Of a DNA stretch of 64,000 nt, positions 48,691 to 60,259 are shown one piece after another. Every line of letters begins with the position of its first letter. The stretch's first letter is position 1. The notes beneath the pieces are model-generated. The model ran no database searches, had not been told where the DNA came from, and saw only the letters and a list, made by a program, of their open reading frames with translations. This DNA comes from Oscarella lobularis. Taxonomy: Eukaryota > Porifera > Homoscleromorpha > Homosclerophorida > Oscarellidae. The stretch is from contig NC_089182.1 in the NCBI RefSeq assembly GCF_947507565.1, positions 3,224,001 to 3,288,000 on the forward strand, in the 5' to 3' direction. A program made the translations under genes and the position numbers.

Positions 48691-49919
48691 GTGATGACCT
48701 GGCGAATGCGGTCCGCCGCCGCAGCAGCGACGGCGTTGCTGTTTCCTCGTCGAGCGGTGGCGACGTTCCCGGCAGTTGGAAGCGAAATCGTGCAAAAGTA
48801 TCGCGACGACGGATACGCGATTGTGCGAAACGTCGTCGGCGGACAACTTCTTGAGGAGATGAAGCTTCACGTCGATTGGATAATGGCAAAGTACCCGCAG
48901 TTTCCGCCCGAGCACCTTCACCATCCAATACTGAGAGGGGGTGAGTTGTCTCCTCGTGGAAACGACGGGAATTTACGATTCCACGTGTGGCAATTCCAGA
49001 TCCGTTTTGGATGCGTTTGTGCTGCGACGAGCGCCTCGTCGACATCGCTACGACGTTCGTCGGGCCTCACGTGGCTCTCTTTGCCTCTCACTACTTCTGC
49101 AAAATGCCGCGCACTGGAAAGAGAGTCCTTTGGCATCAGGTTCGCCTGCGCACAGAACGTCACGTGTGAGAAACGAGCCAATCATTCTGCAGGATGGAAG
49201 CTATTGGCCCTTGGAGCCAATGAAGGTTATATCTCTTTGGTTGGCTGTTGACGAGTCGACTGTAGGCAACGGTTGTCTACGCGTAGTTCGCGGTTCTCAT
49301 AAGGAAGTGCTCAAGGCAAGCGTTGCATTGTTCGGTGTTCCAATGACCAAATGTCTATCGATGTAGAAACTGGAGCCCAATGGAGAAGAAGACAATGTAT
49401 TGGGTTCGATGACCCATGTAGAAGTCAAGGAAGACGATGTTGTCAATATTGAGCTAAATCCTGTCAGTACATCTATTTCTCAGTAGAACTTTTCTTACTT
49501 GTTTTTGTTAAGGGTGACGTCGAAATACATGATCCTTGCATTGTGCATGGTTCTGAAGCGAATACTTCGGACAGACGACGCTGTGGCCTGACCATTCGTT
49601 ACATAGCATCTGACACCAAAGTGATGGACTCTGATCATCCTGTCTACATGATACGTGGTGAAGGTGCATATACGTTTATTTCTTATGGATCTTGCCTAGA
49701 TTTCTTGCTCTCTTAGAGTCGGCTGGAGTCAATCGATATCGGTCTTGGCCTCGTTACATTGCTGGTTACCACATGGCTTTTGAAGGCTGCACGACCTGGA
49801 ATGAAAGAAGAAAAATCGTTGAAAACGACGAATCCTACTTTGATAATCTCACACCTGAAAAATTAGAAAGTGACGTTGTATCTGGCGTCTGGAAAATAAT
49901 CGAAGGTCTTCGCTCTTGA
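48691..49919 (+). CDS. Phytanoyl-CoA dioxygenase (PhyH) family protein
   Basis: Fe(II)/2-oxoglutarate oxygenase of the PhyH family; substrate unknown. The N-terminus (MMTWRMRSAAAAATALLFPR) looks like a mitochondrial or peroxisomal presequence. Then KYRDDGYAIVRNVV, DPFWMRLCCDERLVD, and the metal motif WHQDGSYW (H and D). LWLAVDESTVGNGCLRVVRGSHKE is the usual Gly-Ser-His block. The distal His and 2-oxoglutarate Arg fall in HDPCIVHGSEANTS and RRCGLTIRYI. A C-terminal segment of about 75 residues (RYRSWPRYIAGYH...) follows, ending at 49919. About 300 residues. It does not look like PHYHD1 as I recall it. Confidence 0.82.
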
Positions 49920-50190
49920 TATGGTTTTGAGCTCTTTTTTTCCTAACTAGACTATTTTTTCATGAAACGCTCTTTTTTATCACGGAAGGGCCTTGCTATT
50001 CTCCTATTTCTGATTACCTAATAAACCTAAAAACGTGTGACAGAGCGTTTTGGAATAGCGTACATAGAGCGTGTTTTACGGAGACGGTGCGTAGAAAATC
50101 CACCAAGCACATCGAGTTCACAAGAAAAACGGGGAGAGAAAGACAAACACCTAGTAAAGACTCAAGCGTCAAAAACACAGCATACATTTA

Positions 50191-53100
50191 CTACAGAGAA
50201 GCTTCAGGGACATCGCCTGTAAGAACCAGATCATAGAGCGGATTGACCAGAGCCTCACCTCCATCATCTTTTTCAGCTGCAGCAAGAGCGGGCTTCTTTG
50301 CACTTCCATCGCTCTCCTTAGGTGAACTATCATTATCTCCCATATCGACGTAAGCATTTTCAGCCGATCCCGACGATTCCGGAATAGCGGCAAGCGGCGG
50401 CGGCGAACCCAAGACGCTCGTGTCGCCAGCACCCATGTCAACGTAGCTATCCATTTTGGGCAGCTTGGCAGCATCCGATGACTGATTCCCACCCTGATTC
50501 CCACCCGACAAAAAGTCGTACTGATTGGGAACAGCTCTTCCTTGAGGTCTCGGCTCCTCCTCGTCGTCGCCTCCGAGCACGACGATGCCCGCCATATCGA
50601 CGTAACTCGTGACTTTCTTCTGACGATCGCTCGAAGACATTGGCTTCGTTTCCGGCGTATACTCGCTTTCCTCTCTCTTCTTCAGCGTATCCGTCATGTC
50701 AACGTAGCTCAACTGCTTGGTCGCCGGCGGATGATCGCCCTCCGACGAGTACTCGTTTCCCTTTCTCTTCGCCGCCTTTTTCATCGTATCCGTCATATCC
50801 ACGTAGCTCATCTGTTTCGCCGCCATCGCCGCCGTCGGCACCGTCGGCGGCGGCGGCACCGTCGACTGCAAAGGAACAAAGTAATCGTCGTTCATCGCAT
50901 AGCTATAGACGGCTCCGACGCCGCTACTCTTGCACGCGACGAGCATCTTCTTCAACTCGTCTTCGACGACGCTCGTGGGAATGCGATCGCCCGGCAATCG
51001 TTCCCAGCAGCGCAGCATGAGCTTGTAGACGGCGTCGGGGGTCACGGGCGGGCAGGGAAGAACGAGACTACCGCTGATAATTCCGCTGAGAACTTTTTCG
51101 TTCTCCTGCCCGAAATAGGGTTGGAATCCAAAAGAGAAGATTTCCCAAAGGAGAATGCCGGTCGACCAGGTGTCCGATTCGATGGTGTATTTGCCGTCCA
51201 TGATCGCCTCCGGCGCCATCCAGCGTATGGGAAGCGCGCCGCCTTTTTTTCGATAGTAATCGCCGACGTAGACGTCTTTCGCCATGCCGAAATCGGCGAT
51301 CTTGACGACGTAATTCGCTTCGTCGCCGACGTCGTCGCCGCCGACGAGACAATTGCGCGCGGCGATGTCGCGATGAACGAACTTGCGCGAGGCGAGATGA
51401 GCGACGCCGGCGACGGCCTGCGAGGCGACGTTGAGAAGTTGCTCGAGGGAGAGGAGCGGGCGCACGCGCTCCTCGCTGGCGCGCGCCGCGCGAACGAATT
51501 CCTTCAGATCGCCGTGTTTCATGAGTTCGGTGATGAGATAGAGCGGTTCCTCGCGCGTGCAGACGCCGAGAAGAGCGATGACGTTCGGATGATCAAAGTC
51601 CATCATAATTTCGATCTCCTTTCGGAAATCTTCCGCCGTCTCGCGCGACGCGCCGCCTTTGACCGTCTTGACGGCGACTCGCGTTTCTTCTTCGTCTTTG
51701 AGGAGATTTTTCGCGACGGCGAGATAGACTTTTCCGAACTGGCCTTCGCCGAGTTCCTTTCCGATTTCCAATTGGCTTCGATCGAACTGGAAGTCGTCGT
51801 ACTTCGGCCAATCGTTGAGCCAGTGATCGCGATTGAAATATCGATTTCCTTCGGTCATTTCTAAGCCCGGTTGCGAGATTGCGTACTCCTTCGTTCGCGT
51901 TCGCTTTCTCCAGTAAAAGAAAACGATGACGATGACGAGAGCGACGATAAGAAGCGGAAAAAAGACGCCAAGCCCAACAGCGACACCACTGGAACTTTCT
52001 AAAGAGACCAAAGACTATATAAGACATTATGTGTCGCGTTTTTATTACCCGCTCGTGTAGCCTGTTCTCTAAGTCGTCGAAATAAGATACATGGATGGCT
52101 GGCAGGGCCCTCGCCGCCGTGCTCAGTGTACGCGAAAACCGTCACGTTGTACTCGACTCCCGTTTCCAAATTTTCCAAAGCGGTAACCGTCGTTTCAACG
52201 AGTTGATTGCGCATCGGATCGTCATCCTTTATTGTCTCTTTCGCCGCCTTTCCTTGGACGTAGACGTGATAGTTTCCGGGTTCCCCGTGCCAACGATCTG
52301 AAGGAATGGTTGTAAAATTCAATTTGAACGAATCGAAGCCGGAGTCGTCGCCGCCGTCGTGAAGTGCCGTGCATCCGAGAATCGTAGGCGCAGCATTGGG
52401 AACTAAAAAAATTTCAAAAAAATTTCAACGTTAATTAATTAAATGTCACAAACCTGATTCGTTCGTTTTAATTGGAATCCTCTCTTCTGGGCCCTCGCCG
52501 GCACCTGAAGCAGCAACGGCAATAACTTCATAACGCGTATATGCCATCAGATTGCGAAATGACGTCAATCCTCGCTCCTGCTTCAAAATCGTTTTGTTTC
52601 TCTGCCAACTCAACTGTCCCTCGACAATAATTTTAATCCGGACCCACTTCAAAATCCCATTCGCTTTCCCGACAATCCATGATACAGTGACGGAATTGGC
52701 GGTTGTCGCGTAGATAGACACACCCGGAGCATCGGGAACTAGAAAAAAACAAAAAAAATACATTTGCCTGTCGACTTGGAACAAATTCAAAGAGCTTACC
52801 TCCTTCACTTGTTCGCGCCGTCTCCGTAGCCGAAGGACCATCTTCCCTAGCGCCGTACGTGATGGCAGCGACACTCGCACGATAAAACGTGTATGGTTCG
52901 AGATGTGACGCGATAATGTGATGTTCTTCAGGCTGTACAGTCCGTTTGCTTAACTCGGCGCCGCTTTCATTGGCTGCCCCATAGGTAACGCGAAAACCGC
53001 CCAAGACGCCGTTCAACGAGCACGCCACGCCGTCGTGAGTGCCGACGGAAAGCGGCGACACCCACTCGAGACGAAGACGCGTGCTATTAATCGTTTTTAT

Positions 53101-56100
53101 AGCGAAATTTCTCGGCGGACACGACGGCGCGCTCGAGTTCGTTTGAAAGTAGCGTCGCGACGAAGATTCGTTCGCGCCCTCCGAAAACGAAGCGACGACG
53201 ACAGCGTAGAAGAGAGTAAAACTGTGCAAGCCGTCGACGAGAGCACGCGTCCCCCGACCAACGGATACCGATCGACGAAACGACGTTCCATCCTGTAAAA
53301 CATTCACGTCATACGATACAGGTGAGGTAAGGGCTTTTGGGCGTTCCCAAGTGACGGTGATGCTGTCGTGGGTGGAATTGTGCAGAGTGACGTTGCGCGG
53401 CGCTCTATCGTCGACTCGCGTCAAGCGCGTGCGACGCGTCGTCTCGCTCGGTATGCCGAGCCCTTCGCCGTTGTACGCGCGCAAGGAGACCTTGTAGCGC
53501 GCGGGTTTCTCGAGACCGGTGACGAGTTGAAATCGCTCCGAGCGCGCCGTTCGATGAATCGTCGTCAGCGTCGCCGGCGAGCCCGTTTCGTTCGCCCACT
53601 CGGTCGCCACTTCGTAGCCGAGTATTTCGCCGTTGGGTCGTAGGGGCGGGCCCCAAAACACCGCCAGCGTGCCGTCGTCTTCCGCTCTGACGTCGAAGGC
53701 AGACGGAGGTCCAGGACCTAAAAATATTCATAAAATAATTAATCAGATTTTATTTGACGCGTACGTCCGGGAGCCGTTCGAATTCCAACTGGGTCGCTTT
53801 CCGGTCCCGTCCAGTTGGGATTTCGTAGATTGTACGCCCACATGACGAAACGATATTCGGTGAGTCCGACGAGGTCGGAAACGCGCCATCGATAGAGATC
53901 GCCGGCGACGACACGCAGCTCGTCGGGTCGAAGTATCACGGGCGGCTTTGCTTCATTTCGGCCCGTCACGAGCGACCAGTACGTGAAAGCGTAGCTGATT
54001 CGACCGTTCGGCTTTTCGGGCGGTTTCCATTCGAGCAAAGCCGACGCGTCGTCAACCGACTCCAGCGGAATTTCGAAGTACGACAATTTTCCGGGTTCTA
54101 CAGAAAGGTAAAACTCGCCAAAGAAAAAAGTCCGTTGATTTGAGACTCACTTCCTTCGGGCGTCCACGCAAAGACTGTAGACGATTTGTTTGGATTGCCG
54201 TTCGCTGCGACGGTGATGCGATAATAGGTGTACGGGGTTAGCCTTTGAATTTCATATTTGGTTTCGCTGCCATCTACTTTGGCCTCCTTTGGGGCGTCAG
54301 ACCCTGCTTCCTCTTTGTAGGAAATCGTATAGAATTTCGGAGGGGCGGTGACGTTATTCGCTGAAACGTTTTGCCAGCGAATCAAGAGCGCTGTCGAATT
54401 GATCTTTATGACCCGAGTCGCTTCCAATCCTTCCGGAGCACCAACAACTAAGAATTGATCAAACCCTTGCAATAATAATTTATTTAAAAAAAGAGGTGTG
54501 CGTACCCTTTGGCTGAGTTTGAACAGTTGTCGGATGTTGTTGCCGTACGCCCCAGCCTTTCGATGTTCTCGCGTCCATGGCAACGGAGTACGCCTTGCCG
54601 CTCTCTAAGCCGCCGACGACTTTGAACGTTTCGTCTTCGTTCGCAAATATCATAAACGACGAAGAGTCGGCGCGACGACGTCGACCGGTCGGCGCCGACG
54701 TTACGACGATGCGATACTGCATGATCTTTCCTCGGGGATCGCTCGGCGGCGACCAGCTGACGCCAAGAGCCGTCGTTCCGATCGAATCAACGCGAGTAAT
54801 GGTCGGAGGTCCAGGAACTAAAGAAACACTAGAAATAATCGTTGTATTTGTATTTGCTGCCGTCTCACCGTCTTCATCTGTTCGGATAGTGAAATCTTCG
54901 CTTTTAGGTCCTATACCTTTCGTCGTTTCGCCAGCGACGGAGATGAGATAGTCCGTAAAGGCGAGCAAACCGTCGATCGTAGCAGATAAAACGTTTCCGG
55001 GAACGGTGATGCGCTTCTCGTTAACGGCGTCGTTTTGCGGCCGATAGAAGACGACGTAGTTGAGTCGACCATTGCGACTGTCCTCCGGAATGGAATTCCA
55101 ACGAATCGTAATATTGTCTTTGTGAATCGCCGCCGTCGAAACGCTTCCGGGTGGAACACTCGGAGCTATAAAAAAAAATAGAAAAAAATAGATTCGTTAT
55201 TAAATTATTTGAAAAATAATCGAACTTCCGTCAGGTGTCTTCACAATCATTCTAACGGACGGCACTCCTCGTCCGACTTTCGTCGCCGCCGTCACTGTGA
55301 CGGCGTACTCGCGACCCGAGCGAACATTCGGTATGGTGGTATTGCGAGTGGAGGGGGGGAATTTCTCTTCGCCACGAGCCAAGAGACCGCCCAAGTAGAC
55401 GTTAACGTAATAGTCCGTGATGATACCGTTTCGATGTTCCAATTGCGGCGGTTTCCATCGTACAATCATATGCGCGCCGAGCTCCGGAGTAAAGCGACCC
55501 TCGCCGGAAATATTAAGCGGAGGACCGTCGGGTGCTAAAAAAATTATTTAAAATAATAATTTCTTTTATGATTATGAGACTTCTTACTTCCTTCCTTTGT
55601 GTTTCCTTTGACAAAGTCACTCAAACCGGACGAGCCGGAAATTGTGATAGCCTCCACTTGAACGGCGTATTCGGAGAACGGATTTAGTCCCGTCACCGTG
55701 GCGAATTTCGGCGGCGGCGTTCCAACGACGTCGAATTTTGGCGTGCAGATGCACTTGTTTTCATTCGACGGGCGTCGGCACGCGATAACGGAAAACATTC
55801 TGACGTCAGCGCCGCTGTATTTCCAAGAGACGCTTAAAGAATCGGTCCCGGTTGATTGGATGGATAGATCCGTGGGACTGTTGCCTCCTTTTTGTACATT
55901 CACCACATTGAAGCGTTTATTTGCCGTCAGACCGGAATAACTCGTCGCTTTGACGTCTATAAGGGAGAAGGACGTCGCTGACGATTTGATGACGGTCGTA
56001 AAGTCGTTTAGCACGCATTTTCCGTTCAGAGCGCAAGTACACGAATCGCCCGAACACTTTATAAAAAAACCATTAGATATTAATTAAATAACTATTGATT

Positions 56101-59025
56101 TCTTCTTCTTCTTGCCTTATCGGGATGTTGAGCGTTTATCGTCTCAGGCAATAGGCCGGCAATGCTGACGATCACCTCTTTGACGCCGCTTTCCGCATCG
56201 ACGGCGTTCACTTCCAACGAAAGCAATCCCGCTTGGGAACGAGTCGTGCAAAACGACGTATCGCTAATGGGTAAGCGATTGCGATTCCACACGGAGACAT
56301 TGCCTATAGTTGGCGACTCATAATCCGTATAAACGGTAAACGTATCATTTATCGCGTGACCGAAAATGTCCTTGGCTTCGATCTCAACCTGATACGTTTC
56401 CCCGTTGCTAAGTGACAGCGGAACGAGCCACTGTTGAACTGACGGCTGAAGAAAAACGTCGCTATCGACCATCGACCAGCCGTTGATTTCCTTCTTTCGC
56501 AACCACGCGCGAAACGACGTCACTCCAACGTCATTCGCGGAGGCGACGCCGGAAAACGAGAGCGGCGACGCGGACGTATCATACGTCGGTCGTCGAACGT
56601 CGACTCGATATAAAAGCCACGGATTCGTTCTGATATACGTATTGAAGAAATGATCGGACGTCCATTCGACGACGACGGCGTCGCGTTCGTCGTCTTTCGT
56701 CAGCCAAACGCCGTTGATCGCCGACCGAAACGAAATATCGGAGCCTTTCGCGACGTCGACGCGCGAATCGTCGTCGGCGAGAACGAGCGTACGCGCGACG
56801 GTCGTCGTACCGTTCGTCGACGTCGCGTTCATCTCGATCATGAGAAGCGTGTACGGGGGATTGTAGTGAGAGAAGGATATGGGCGTCGGAACGGGTTGCT
56901 CGTGCGTCGCGTGCCGAAGGACGTGACCGCGTGCCGGATGAACGGCTTTGACGGCGGAACCGGCGATCGGTTCGAGTGGATAGACGGCCCAGTTGTAGGT
57001 GAGAGTGCATGGAGATAGGCATGTCCAGCCGTTCCAGTAGATTTCGAAGCCACTGTGAATGCGACTGTTGCCTGAGATGATGTTCGGAGTGACGTCGAGG
57101 ATTGTGGCGGTTCGACCCGGCTTGGCGACTTGGTTGCAATTGCCGTTCCAGTTTGGAAGCGGCTTTAGGCAGTTGAACGGCACTTTGGATTGATCTAGAC
57201 ACGAGAAAAAAGAGTTTAAGAGCTCTCTGTAGCTGTCTGTTCTTACTGGCTGCGCGAGCGCATTCGCTGATGTCATAGAACAGAGTCCCCGATCGAAAAC
57301 AGGTGTCGCATCTTCGGCCAGTTGCTTGACTATTGCATTGGCACTGCCCGGTCACTCTATCGCAATCCAAACGAAGAGATCCAGCTCTGTGACAATCACA
57401 CGCTAAAAAACAACAAATCACAGTATACATATACATATATAATATAGCAGCTCTACCTTTACAGCCATTCGAATCAAAATCGTAATAATTCTGACTGCAG
57501 GTATCGCAGTTTTTTCCCGTGACGCCCGCTTTGCACGTGCACGAACCCGTCGCTTTATTGCAGTTAAGCGAAGTGGAGCCGGTTTGGCTGCACGCGCAGA
57601 CGCTGCATCCCTGCGCGGCGAGCGAATAAAACCCGTCCTTGCACGCATCGCATCGGAGGCCGGTCGCGCCGCTCTTGCACGTGCAACGCCCCGTTTGAAC
57701 ATTGCAAGAATTCGAAACGGAGCCATTTAGATTGCATTGACACAACTGGCATCCTGATGATGAAAAACTGTAATGATCTTTCATACACGTGTCGCACTTG
57801 TCGCCCGTCACGCCCGGACGGCAACGACAGACGCCGGTCTCTTTGTTACAGGCGTCGGAGAGGGATCCAATAGCGTAGCAATTGCACGACTGGCATCCGT
57901 GTCCGGTAAGATTATGATATCCGTTCAAGCACACGGAACAGTCGAGACCGGTCACGCCTGGCTTGCACTGACAGTAGCGGCCGAATGATGAACATTCTGA
58001 CGTTTCTGTGCCCAAAGGATGGCAATTGGGACACTCTAGAATAGAAATGACGAATGTCTTATATTTGCTAATCGCGTCTACCTTTTACTGTTAGCTGAAT
58101 TATGCTGCTATTGAATTTGAACGGATTAACGGCGAAGCACGTGTACTTTCCGCTGTCGTTCACGTGCAAAAACGTGATTGTCAAATTGGAGGAGATGTCC
58201 GCGTATTGCCCGTTGACAGTGCCCCCGCTTGTCGTCACTCCACGAATCGGGCCATTCGGACCCGTCCAGATGAGCGACGGCGTTGGCTTGGCCGTCGCTC
58301 CGCACTGAAGCGTAACGGAAGAGTTCTCAAGCGCGCTGACAGATAGAGGAACAGACAGCATTCGAACAGGACCTTATAAATAAAATTTAATTAATTAATT
58401 AATTAATTAATTAATTAAATATTTTTATACTTTGCACGTTTAGCGTGACGTCGGCGCACTGCAATTCGGTGCAGCAGGAAAAGAGACCCGAATCGCATCG
58501 TTGAACGTTAGAAATCGCAATCGAACTCGTTATGTTTACGCGACCGCCTCCAGTGAGAAGTCGAGTCGAATTTCTCACCGTTACTCGACCCTCCGAAACG
58601 GCTTCGAGGAGGTAGTCCAAGAAGACCATGTTGTAGTCCCATTCGACGGTCGTTTGCTGCGAACCTTCCGCGTGGCATGTCAGGATGACGTTGTCGCCTT
58701 CGTTCGCCGTAACGGAACTTCGCTCGGCTGTGATTGCGAGCGGAAGGGGCGTTAGGATCGGTTGCGAAGCTGTAGGAGTGAAGGAAGTCGGTGAAAGCGC
58801 CGATGTGAACGATAGGACGTAGAGAGATAACGATAGGACGGTCTGAAGGGAAGGAGACGCAGTTCAGTTCACATCCTATAGAAGGGCGGTTCCCTGGAAC
58901 GCTTTCTTTAGGTGTTAGAAAGAAAAGCGTTTATCCAGCGATCCACCCTCTTTCGTTTCTCCGATGTTTCGACGACTTACGCGAGCGTACGTGTGCAAGT
59001 GGCGACGATTTCGGCTTTGCAACAT
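50191..59025 (-). CDS. Receptor tyrosine kinase: Ig, laminin-EGF, FN3 ectodomain; YVDM tail
   Basis: Type I receptor kinase. The first exon (MLQSRNRRHLHTYAR, start 59025) splices in phase to the signal core LSLSLYVLSFTSA. Ectodomain in order: two Ig-like domains (58830-58430, 58361-58068); about five laminin-type EGF repeats (58015-57250); a region of about 350 residues of unknown fold (57230-56092); a short Cys-rich link; and about eleven FN3 domains (55980-52030). Membrane helix near 51960 (VGLGVFFPLLIVALVIVIVFF). The kinase is complete: GEGQFGKV, VAVK, KEIEIM, HRDIAARN, DFGMAKD and WMAPEA. The activation loop DVYVGDYYRKKGGALP has the Y-x3-YY arrangement of insulin receptor, ROS and TRK kinases. 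The tail has five YVDM motifs and NPLY near its end (PI3K-SH2 and PTB sites by known rules). Stop 50191. Its ligand is unknown. Confidence 0.88.
58384..58420. repeat. (TTAA)n run
   Basis: About eight TTAA units in the intron between the two Ig exons of the receptor kinase. Confidence 0.9.
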
Positions 59026-59224
59026 CGCCAGTTGCTGGAGTAGACTCGACGGCTTCCTTCTTCGAGGAAACGTCGGAAGGAAATGAAGAGCATGCGTAAT
59101 AAGAAAGGTTGCTGTAGTTAATTAGGAATTCGCTAGCTACGCCTACAACCGGATGCTTGCGATGTCTACCACGCCCATGACAGATACAATGCAATGTTTA
59201 TTCAGTTCTTATGATACAGCGGAG

Positions 59225-59452
59225 CTAAGTCGTCTCTTCCTCAGACTCGTCCACTTCGAAGACAGTGTCGAGTCGATTTGCGTTCTGAAATTGGGAAGAA
59301 TCGCGTTCGTTTTTCAGAGAATCCGAGTGGTCGTCAGCTGTTGCTTTCTTTTCCTTTTTCTTTTTACGTTTTCTTTTGCAGAATGTACACAGGCCGACAA
59401 GAAGACTTACAGCTGCGCCGAAATCGCTGTTGTGAGCTCCACCCAAGCTCAT
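59225..59452 (-). CDS. Possible small single-pass membrane protein (75 aa)
   Basis: Intact single-exon frame. A short N-terminus leads to a hydrophobic stretch (FGAAVSLLVGLCTFC), a strongly basic run (KRKRKKKKEKK) and an acidic tail ending FEVDESEEETT. This layout is typical of small type III membrane proteins. It sits head to head with the NKAPD1-like gene, with 73 bases between start codons, as other gene pairs here do. I do not recognise the family; it could be chance. Confidence 0.4.
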   Translation of the reverse strand: MSLGGAHNSDFGAAVSLLVGLCTFCKRKRKKKKEKKATADDHSDSLKNERDSSQFQNANRLDTVFEVDESEEETT

Positions 59453-59525
59453 CTTAGTGCTTGTGGCTACTTCAGGTGTTAGCGCGCGCGCACGTTCGTC
59501 AGTGGTTTTTTATCCGGTGGCCTGC

Positions 59526-60205
59526 ATGAGCTCGAAGAGGGAAATCGACAAGGGCCTACTATCTAATATCATCCGCCACACGGACGCACACAATCGGGTA
59601 AGTTCTAACGATGTTAGCTAGCAGCTTTGTGCGATATTCGTGGAGATAGGTGCGCGAAGAGCGAGAAATGTGGCGATTGTACGAACAAGAAAAACGGGCA
59701 CCGTCGCGACGGCGAGATCGACGGCACAGCGACGAAAGGTAAGCATGGACTTCGTACAGTACAGGTTCGCGAGAAGGAGAAATTAGTCTTCTTACCAGAT
59801 ATCGACATCGCGATTCGTTGCGGCGTCGGAGAAAAGACGATAAGGACGAGGAGGACTCTTTTCACTGGACGCGAAAGCTGATGGAGATGGAGGAAGACGA
59901 TCCGACGCGGTACAGCCGGGACGTTTAGCGTTTGCTTTTTTTAAATGCCCCGCATGTCGTATAGGTGGGGACACAGCGGATACAAGGAACTTCATCCGGA
60001 AGAATTCGGACTGCCGTCCGCCGCTCGCGAAAAATCGCCTCCGAAAACGAAAAAATTAAAAAAGGACAAGAAGAGAAAGAAAAAATCGAGTTCAAAGACG
60101 AAGAAGAAGAAGAAGAGAAAAAAAGAAGAAAAGGACACTGATACAGAATATAGTACAGAAGAGGAGGATAGCAGTTCGTATAATAGTCCCAATACAGATC
60201 GATGA
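59526..60205 (+). CDS. NKAPD1-like nuclear Lys/Ser-rich protein
   Basis: Four exons encode MSSKREIDKGLLSNIIRH, an Arg/Glu-rich segment (REEREMWRLYEQEKR), an acidic helix (WTRKLMEMEEDDPTR), then the conserved-looking RWGHSGYKELHPEEF and a long Lys/Ser-rich tail (SSSKTKKKKKRKKEEK) ending in acidic Ser repeats. The RWGHSGYKEL-PEEF block is what I associate with NKAP domain containing 1 (C11orf57). The role is unknown; the basic tail suggests the nucleus. It converges with the sorting nexin gene, with 54 bases between stops. Confidence 0.6.
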
Positions 60206-60259
60206 TAATAACTTGGAAAGGAGCAAGCGTCTCTTATAAAAAAAATACCGGACCCCAAT

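Noticed and set aside
50542-51864. 440-codon plus-strand frame opposite the kinase
   Set aside because: Arg/Asp-rich antisense shadow of the GC-rich kinase exon; no motifs.
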